Source: Eleginops maclovinus
Taxonomy: Eukaryota > Chordata > Actinopteri > Perciformes > Eleginopidae
Length of the DNA: 64,000 nucleotides
Assembly (NCBI RefSeq): GCF_036324505.1
Contig: NC_086356.1
Span: forward strand, 10,416,744 to 10,480,743
Reading direction: 5' to 3'
The notes beneath the pieces were generated by a model that saw only the letters and a program-made list of their open reading frames with translations, had not been told where the DNA came from and searched no databases. Positions 56,489-64,000 of the stretch are shown one piece after another. The translations under genes and the position numbers were made by a program. Positions within the stretch are counted from its first letter, which is position 1, and each line of letters starts with the position of its first letter.

Positions 56489-59400
56489 ATGTCGGCGTTC
56501 AAGAGAAAACGTGGAGGACAGACTCCTGGAAATAAAAAAGCAAAGAAAGTCAAATTTGTCGCAGATGCAGGTGAAGCACCGGTAGAAAATGATCAGGAGA
56601 AGACAAACGAAATTACAGTTCCAGCACCGGTTTCACAGGTAAGTGATTGTGGTTATTTGCCATAGAAGATGGTAGCTTAGCTAAGTTTTTACACGGGGGT
56701 TTGTTTTATGTAAGTTATTTAATGTTATTATTACACTAAACCACTTAAACCCTGTAGTTTGATCATATACATTGATTGGTGTAGTTTAATATGGTCAATG
56801 TAGTTATCAAGAGAGAGAGATCAACAGTCACCTAACAGGGCCAAGCAAACATTGGATTTCCTTAATTATTTAAGATTAAGATTCCATCTGGATCAAAGGG
56901 GAAATGTCTCAAACTCCACAATAATTAGCAGCTTTTTAGTTGTTTTACATTTTAAAATAACTTCTTTTGAACAGGGCAAATGGAAAAACAAGGAAAGGGT
57001 TCTCATTTTCTCCTCAAGAGGAATCAACTTCAGAACAAGACACTTGATGCAAGACCTGAGGACCATGATGCCTCATTCAAAAGCAGGTTAGTTCCTTGTG
57101 TCATAAACAGACTAATTTCACCCAACAAGTGCTGTCTCCACTTTCGATGTTGAGATATCGTGTTGTCAATTACGCTACCTTATCAACAATGTCTTTTTGT
57201 TTGTCAGATACAAAGATGGACAGAAAGGACAAGTTGTTTGTTGTTAATGAGGTGAGTGTGTTGTTTAAACCTTGAACACAGTGTTTTATCACATGCATTA
57301 CAGCATAATTGAACATCTGCGTTTTCCCAGGTGTGCGAGATCAAAAACTGCAACAAATGCCTCTTCTTTGAGGCCAAGAAGAAGCAGGACCTCTACATGT
57401 GGTGAGTATTTGCAGTGTTTCCCACAGATCTGAAGGCAATGTGTGGCGGTAGGCCACCTGGCGGGGAGGGGGGGGGGGCGGTAAAAATAAAATAAAAATG
57501 TACCGCAAACTTGCGACTATAGTTAGCCTAACTTTATAAAGAAGGCGTAATCGCTTGTTTGCTATGGGTCGGGTCGGGACGGGACAACATTGTATTCAAA
57601 ATATAAAATATTTATATAGGACTTTTTAATGTGTGATTTTATTAAGTTGCACGTGATACCAACCTTTTGTTGAATTTCGCCAGCCGTCTTCTCTGCACTA
57701 AGGCACAGCTTTCACGCTTCCAGGGATGATATCGTTGATGGAGACATGTGGTGTGCACGGAGGGGAGGGGCTGTGTGTGTGCAGGCTATGTGAGAGAGAC
57801 GCGTGACTGACAGAGAGACGGAGGGAGAGCAGGGAAAGGAAATGCAGCTTAACGAATACGATGCGTATTTTTTAAATAGCGTTAAAAAAATTAATACTAA
57901 CGAAACGCAATGTGTGGCGGCCGGTGATGAATCTGTGGCGCACCGCCACGAATTAGTCTATGTGTGGGAAACACTGATTTGATCTGTTATATTCTTTAAA
58001 AACACGAAGTAACAGGAGAACATTTTTTCATTTCTGTTTTTACCCTACAGGATTTCAAACACCCCTCATGGACCTTCTGCAAAGTTTCTGGTTCAAAACA
58101 GTGAGTAACCTTTATGTAGTTTATGTATATTTGTTTCAGTTTGCAACAAATGCATTGCAGACAGAGTGCAGATCTACGGATCAAAGAGAGGCGATGCAGA
58201 CGATGTGTAACTTGTTAAACATTGTTCTTATAGCAAAAAATTGCTCTGTAAATATTAAACATCAGCCTTTGGAAAAACCCATATCGAACAACTGCTTAAT
58301 TCATATGATTGTTTCCTCCACAGTTCACACACTGGCTGAACTCAAGATGACAGGAAACTGCCTCAAAGGATCCAGGCCGCTGCTGTCGTTCGATCCTGTA
58401 AGTAGCACTTGGCAGAGGGAGACATGTCTTCAGATATTTAAATATCCGGATCAAAAACAATTCTTATCTTTTTATAACAGACAAATATTTTCTGACAGTT
58501 TTTGCTGTCTGCTATGTCATTAAAAATGTTAATTTATCTTTAATTCATCATTATTTAATATCGTTTCAGTGGTGTGCTGTTGTGTGCAACTAATTCCTGA
58601 TTTGTGATCTGTTCACAAAGAAAGATGATTTGTATTATAAACCCAGTCCTTTGTCCCTGTTTCCTGATGAATTGATGAATTTAGAAAAATCTAGACCTCC
58701 GCACTCTTGGTACATGATTGCACATCAGCGATCTGAGTAATGAAGGATCTTAAGTTTCGCAGTTCATGGTGCAAACTGCCTGAAGTATTCGTTAACGCAT
58801 GCTGACAGCTGATGGATGCCGTTTGTTTTCTCTACAGAAATTTGACTCGGAGCCTCACTTTGCTTTACTAAAGGAGCTCTTCACCCAGGTATGTGTAAGA
58901 TGCAATCATGAGTCATGAATACACTTTTGGGGATAATCCAGCAAAGACCTTTTTGTTCAACTGTAGCCAGAGGATGCCATTGTGCAACTCTGAGAGAGAG
59001 CTTACCAGTGTTGTTTACTGTTATTTACAACAATACGATACGACAGTGTTGTAGTAAAGTTTACTTTATCCAATATGACTTTTCTGGAGTCATTGATTGT
59101 ATAGATGGGGTAGTTAATCCAACAATAAGCAACTTGCATTTGTTAGAACACTGAAGTTTTTACATTAAAATATCATTTACATTTGTTAGACCTTTTCCAC
59201 CCCGCGGTACCACCCTAAGAGCCAGCCTTTTGTGGACCACGTCTACACATTCTCCATTGCAGACAACAGGATATGGTTCAGAAACTACCAGGTAATGTTT
59301 CACTTTTCCTCACAAGGCTTTAATCATCTCTTTTAGTTGTGTGTTTTTCTTTGTTGTGGGTTCAGTGTTTATTTTTGCAATTATTTTTCTGTGCCACTTT

Positions 59401-59890
59401 CAGATCATCGAGGAAGACGCTGCTCTTGTGGAGATCGGCCCTCGCTTTGTTCTCAACCTCATCAAGATCTTTCAGGGGAGTTTTGGAGGACCTACGCTCT
59501 TTGAGAACCCCGACTTCACATCTCCTAACATGGTGAGGATCCAGTGCAAGCTAGTTTAGATTGGAAGTTTGAGATGTGTATGTTACATTTCTGCTTCAAA
59601 TCCTTAATTTCCTTATTTATTTATTTATTTATTTTGTTCACCTTCAGCACCGGAGACAGATCCGACTAGCCGCAGCAGCCAGAGTGCGAGAGAAGCAGAT
59701 GGTGAAGGAGTTGCAGAAGATGAAGAAAGGCGAAACAAAGGGGGATGTGACTGAAGATGTTACAGCTGATGTGTTCCTGACACCAGCTGATGACAAGCCT
59801 GATCTCATTCAAACAGAAGCGCCTGAGCCCAAAGTAGTGAAGAAAAACAAACACAAAGCTTTCAAAAGGCAAAGGATGGCACGCAGGTAA
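56489..59890 (+). CDS. brix1: Ribosome biogenesis protein BRX1
   Basis: Nucleolar 60S subunit assembly factor with a Brix (RNA-binding) domain. Ten exons: 56489-56638, 56975-57086, 57208-57251, 57331-57401, 58051-58100, 58324-58397, 58838-58888, 59190-59291, 59404-59532 and 59648-59890. They sum to 1026 nt (341 residues; human 353). The N-terminus is lysine-rich (MSAFKRKRGGQTPGNKKAKK). The Brix domain covers RVLIFSSRGINFRTRHLMQD through IGPRFVLNLIKIFQGSFGG. The C-terminal tail is basic and ends KRQRMARR. A hAT-like element occupies most of intron 4. The polyA signal is AATAAA at 60258-60263. Confidence 0.95.
57413..57976. mobile_element. hAT-like non-autonomous element in brix1 intron 4
   Basis: A 564-bp insertion with terminal inverted repeats CAGTGTTTCCCACA (left) and its complement TGTGGGAAACACTG (right), the end type of hAT transposons. 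Flanks share ATTTG, but a clean 8-base target duplication is not visible. Inner repeats around TGTGTGGCGG occur near both ends. A G-rich tract at 57462-57478 includes a run of ten or more Gs. No transposase is encoded. The left end lies 11 bases after the exon 4 border. Confidence 0.8.
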
Positions 59891-60965
59891 CTGGATGGAC
59901 TCTGATACGCTGGATGATGGCTTACGCCTGCCATGATTCACTGTGGTCTCGAGTAAATGTGGTAATGCAACCGTGCAGTCAGGTTTAAAGTCAAATCTGA
60001 TTATTTTTTTCATTAGCGTACAAGAAGACTTTATGTACATGGCATTTAGTTATCATTGACAGAATTGGAGGATACCGGTTGTGTTCAAGATCTGTTGGCA
60101 TAGTGTGTGTTTTCAAACGCATTGTACTCTCACTCAGAAATATTGTGCAAACTGTAGCTGGCCATTAAGGTGCAGCTTTAACAGTATTTTTTCCCTGCCT
60201 TTTTTGATAAAAGTACATATTCCATCAACGTAAAAGAACGTTTATTGATTTTTAGTGAATAAAGTTGTTTTATGTCATAAAAATGTATCAATTTAATTCT
60301 ACTGTCTGTCGTCTGATATATTCTCAATACAAAAGGTGTTCAAAGGCATCAGTATACACATTCAACATGGCAATCTATGTGTAGAGATGCAGAGAAATTG
60401 AAGGCCTGCATTGACTTGCATGTAAATGAAACTTCTCCTTCTTTAGCCATCATCTCTACCTCCCTGCATTAGTAAAAAAAAAAAAAAGGTAGATTCTCTA
60501 GAAAACAAATATTGTATGAACAGATGGCGGCCACAATAAGACAACTTTGTAGGCTCATTTAGTGAAAGGCAATGTAACGTAGCAAGAGATATGACCCAAA
60601 ACACCTGTCTGCATATCGAACAGTAACTAAACACAATTCTGTCCATGAAATGATGTACGATGGTGGTTCAACTGCACACAGGTACCTAACAAGATCATGC
60701 AGGAGTCATTATCTTTCCACAAATCCAGTGGCAATGCTCCACTCAAATGCCTGTTGGCAATGGATGAACTGATTGACTTTCTTCAAAAACTTGAACCTCT
60801 TCTGTCCATCATTCACCATAATGCCTATTACGTCCAGCATGTATATCCTGCGTGCTCCCCGCGGCTGTACGGCCTCCTGTGGTAGACTTGGCCTTTTCAT
60901 TCAGGTAGGGAGCCAGCCACCACTGAGGTTAATGTTCTTATTTAAAGGGAGATTCGACAGACTAA
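59891..60965. other. Convergent 3' ends of brix1 and rad1
   Basis: brix1 3' UTR runs to about 60280 (AATAAA at 60258-60263). The rest is probably rad1 3' UTR on minus. No other coding sequence is seen. A short poly-A run lies at about 60475-60487. Confidence 0.6.
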
Positions 60966-62729
60966 TCAGTCCTCCGCCACATCTTCGTCTGGACAACAAT
61001 AATATTCTACAAAGCAGATCTGTCCATCGTCGTTCCTGACCAGGTACTGCAGAGAGAGGAAGCCCCTGCTGTCTGTCCTCACTGAGACCTTACAGGACAA
61101 GGCCAGGGCTTTGGTGGATGGCTTCAGCAGAGACATCTTGTACCTGTCACAGGGAGAACGTAACTTATCCCAGTGTTTGTGCTAGAGGTTGACATATCAA
61201 AGGAAAATGTCACAACAGCTCGTATAAGATTATTTCTCCGTACTAACCTGTTGGTTTGTGTCTTGGTGCATTTGAACAGCTCCATCATGTCCGAGTCCTT
61301 GGGATAATCGTAATGGGCATTTCCAGAGTTCCCAAATGTAGACAACCTGAAGGGCAGAACAAACCAATGAACACTGTAGCTAAAAGGAAGCAAGTTAATG
61401 TGTGATTCCGTTACCTTGATAGATTAGCAATTTAATTATTAGTGCAGGATGACCATAGCCCCACTCGGCTTAATCTTTGCTAAGGTGCTAGAAGTATCAA
61501 AGAGTCCTCAATGATAAAAGAGATATGCGCACTAAAGGTATAACTGCATTGATTTAAGTGTGTGGATATCTCCTTTATTATCATCATCAGTAGGATTATT
61601 GATTGAATTAAATGTTTTTTTTAAGTTTAAACATTATATTGCAGAACAAATAGTGATGCTTTAAATGTTATTTCATTTGGCATTAAACACACCTGAAGTA
61701 TGGCTGGCTGGGGGACATGGTGATCTGCAGCACCTCACTGGTCATGTCGAGCTCGGAGAAGGCTTCCTTCAGACTCTCTGACTGCAGGATCACCTTTAAA
61801 AAGAGGTCAAAGAGTAGTTATAGGTGGTGTATCGCCTTCAATAAACATGCAGATACTGTCATATGTATCCTTTATTGGCTAGTAAAGTATATGACATACA
61901 CTGCAAGGAAACAGAAAAGTAGTTTATCTCTTTCATTACATGCATGAAAGACCACCTTGTTCGTGACGTTGGTACTGCAGAACTCAAAGTCAACGGGCTC
62001 TTCTGGTTCTTGGGTGTTGATCTTGCAAACTGTCACTACCCCACCCTCCTCCAGGAACAGGGTCAGAGGGTAACCGTACCCCTTGTAGCACATCCGAAGA
62101 GCTGTGGATACTCCTTCAACATTACACAGGGAGGAAATGACAATTAGATGGATATTAATCTAACTTCTTAGTAAACTGTGTTTGAACTGATTATTTATTG
62201 TTTCCTTTAAATTCACCTGGAGTTGTGCTTCCTCCAAAGATATTGAGGCAGTCCAGCAGAACTGTGAGGTTCACCTGAAACCCCACCATATCTTCCTTTA
62301 TGGTGAACTCCTGGAAGATTTTAGACTGGAATAAAAGACGAGAATTGTCAATCTATGTCTAAATGTTACTCTCAGGACTCTACTATATATATATTAGGGT
62401 TCCTCTGGTTCCTGATGACTCTGATGGATGTCCTTTAAAGTATGACCATTATAATTATTAGGAAACCAAGATTCCGATACCTCAAAATAGATCTAAAAAT
62501 CATAAGGATTATTAAATATGTAAAGCGATCCCACCTGAATGAAGGCATTGGCCTGCAGACATTTGGAGTCCTCCACAGTGACCTTCAGACCATTGGGTGT
62601 GGCGTTGAAGATGGCATGGTCTTTGAAGGTGATGGCTTTCAGTATGTTAGACAGATTGCGAGCATGATCCAAACTTGCCACTAAAACGTACTGTTCATCT
62701 TCGCCTTGTGACTGGGTTGACAGAGGCAT
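60966..62729 (-). CDS. rad1: Checkpoint protein RAD1 (9-1-1 clamp subunit)
   Basis: PCNA-like subunit that joins RAD9 and HUS1 in the ring-shaped 9-1-1 clamp, loaded at damaged DNA to activate ATR signalling. Six exons on minus: 62729-62535, 62325-62217, 62113-61956, 61793-61693, 61346-61248 and 61143-60966. They sum to 840 nt (279 residues; human 282). Conserved stretches include MPLSTQSQ at the start, LTVLLDCLNIFGGS, MCYKGYGYPLTLFLEEGGVV, VCKINTQEPEEPVDFEFCST, and the C-terminal QICFVEYYCCPDE. Exon 3 uses a weak acceptor (GTTGAAG). An acceptor directly before the start codon (CATTACAG) means the 5' UTR is spliced. Confidence 0.95.
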
Positions 62730-64000
62730 TGTGGCTGTAATGAAGACACAAAGGACTTTACAAGAACGTTTAGACTAAAGAAAATGTTCAGGAGGGTACA
62801 AAACTGCACACAACTATAAAAAACCCAGCCAGTTCAGGTATATTTTGGTGCATACCGGATACCATTTTCATTGAAAATCAGGGGCGAACAAATAAAAAGG
62901 TTAAACAGTGCCATTCATGCACGAAGCTGTCATTTAGCTGTCTGTAATTGACTTATTTAAAGCAAGGCTATAGGATCACAGTTACTAAACTACGTAAATA
63001 TATCACTGAGGCTACCTTCGGTGCAACGTATTGTTGACTATTTCCGGTGAATACACCTTATAAAAAATGTAACTTATACTGTAATAATGTGTAAGAGACT
63101 TACACAGTTGTAAATCAGTATCTCGTGTGGTTGTTTTGAACTGGAAAGGCGCCCTGCTATGTAGCAGCTTCCGCTTCTCTCTTCATTACCGGAAGTACGT
63201 TCTGCGCATGTGTGGATATAGACTTCCAGAGACTTCGCAGCAAAGACCAAAACACAGGAGAAATATCCTGTCTTCAGCGGCAATACGTGACAAAAGTGGT
63301 GTGTTGTGATCCACAGAGGTGAGAATTAATAGTCAGTTAAGGTTGTATGGCTTAAAACATGCTGTTAAGTCTGTAAGAGGTATAATACCCCATGTCAAAT
63401 GGCAGGTAGCTAGCATTAGCTGCTAACAGTCAATGATGACGGTGTTCGCTTATGGATTATTAAAACTAAAATGAGTCTCTTAAACAGCAGTTTTACTGAC
63501 AGGTCGCTGGTTTACAAACCCGACTGCTTTGTGAACTAGTAGATTAATACATAATACAACTTGTTACTAGATACAGAGAAAATATTAAGAGGATACATGA
63601 TGCTTGTTTATTCCTCCACGTGAAGCTATGTCCATCATACAGTCCTGGTTGTCTAAAGCTCAGTACAGAAGCTCTAACATACATCACTGCACTGTGAATG
63701 ACAAGTGAAGATTCATATTTTGATGTTGGGCAGAATCAGAGATGGGTGAGATTATGTTAAAATGTAGTCAGTTTCTGAATACAAAATAAATTACATTTTT
63801 CTGTTTTGTTAAAATGAACATTGTCCATTTAAATAACGAAAGCATGTGAACAAATCTGAATAGCAGCCACCTAGAATCATCCCCGGTCCATAACAAATGA
63901 CTGAGAGAAAGGCACAATACTATTATTGTTTTTCTTCATGTTGTTGTTTTTGTTGTTGTTGTTTTTTATATTTATTTGTTTAAGTCTGTGTCTTATCCCT
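62730..64000. other. rad1 5' region and possible divergent first exon
   Basis: No coding exon is seen. On minus, a donor (CTGT|GTAAGT) at 63104/63103 would end a rad1 non-coding first exon. On plus, a GTGAGA donor after 63318 could end a non-coding exon of a gene to the right. Both would start near 63180-63250, so this may be a bidirectional promoter. The last 700 bases are AT-rich with a TTG repeat close to the end (about 63940-63964). Confidence 0.4.

Noticed and set aside
58645..58745. Possible C/D-box snoRNA in brix1 intron 6 (TGATGA and CTGA words)
   Set aside because: The box words are present at a suitable distance, but no pairing flanks and no recognised guide were seen. Such short words are common by chance.

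Overview
The window is nuclear DNA of a ray-finned fish, most likely a teleost. It has many short exons with GT-AG introns, proteins close to vertebrate orthologues, and fish-type repeats (Tc1-like, L2, L1-like, hAT-like and THAP/YqaJ DNA elements, long CA/GT tracts). Exon limits below were set by hand from splice sites, reading phase and remembered family sequences. In every spliced gene the chosen exons sum to an open frame.

Layout from left to right: the 3' part of slc20a1 (+, sodium-phosphate symporter); a small unrecognised secreted acidic protein gene made of microexons (-); pcyox1 (-, prenylcysteine oxidase) with a Tc1 transposon in intron 1; fam136a (+, mitochondrial intermembrane-space CX3C protein) with a composite THAP/SWIM-YqaJ DNA transposon relic in intron 2; gmcl1 (-, BTB adaptor); agxt2 copy A (+); a nested retrotransposon block in which an L2-type LINE sits inside a full-length L1-like LINE; agxt2 copy B (+); dnajc21 (-); brix1 (+) with a hAT-like element just after a splice donor; rad1 (-); and a possible divergent promoter at the right end.

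The genes fall in two blocks. The slc20a1/pcyox1/fam136a/gmcl1 block corresponds to human chromosome 2 genes, and agxt2/dnajc21/brix1/rad1 keeps the gene order of human 5p13. They do not form one pathway, but dnajc21 and brix1 are head-to-head and both act in 60S ribosome maturation. The two agxt2 genes are complete tandem paralogues with identical exon lengths, both predicted mitochondrial PLP aminotransferases.

The most unusual items are the microexon secreted-protein gene (no family recognised), the agxt2 tandem pair with changes at conserved sites in copy B, the two-gene transposon relic, and the LINE-in-LINE insertion with clear target duplications.
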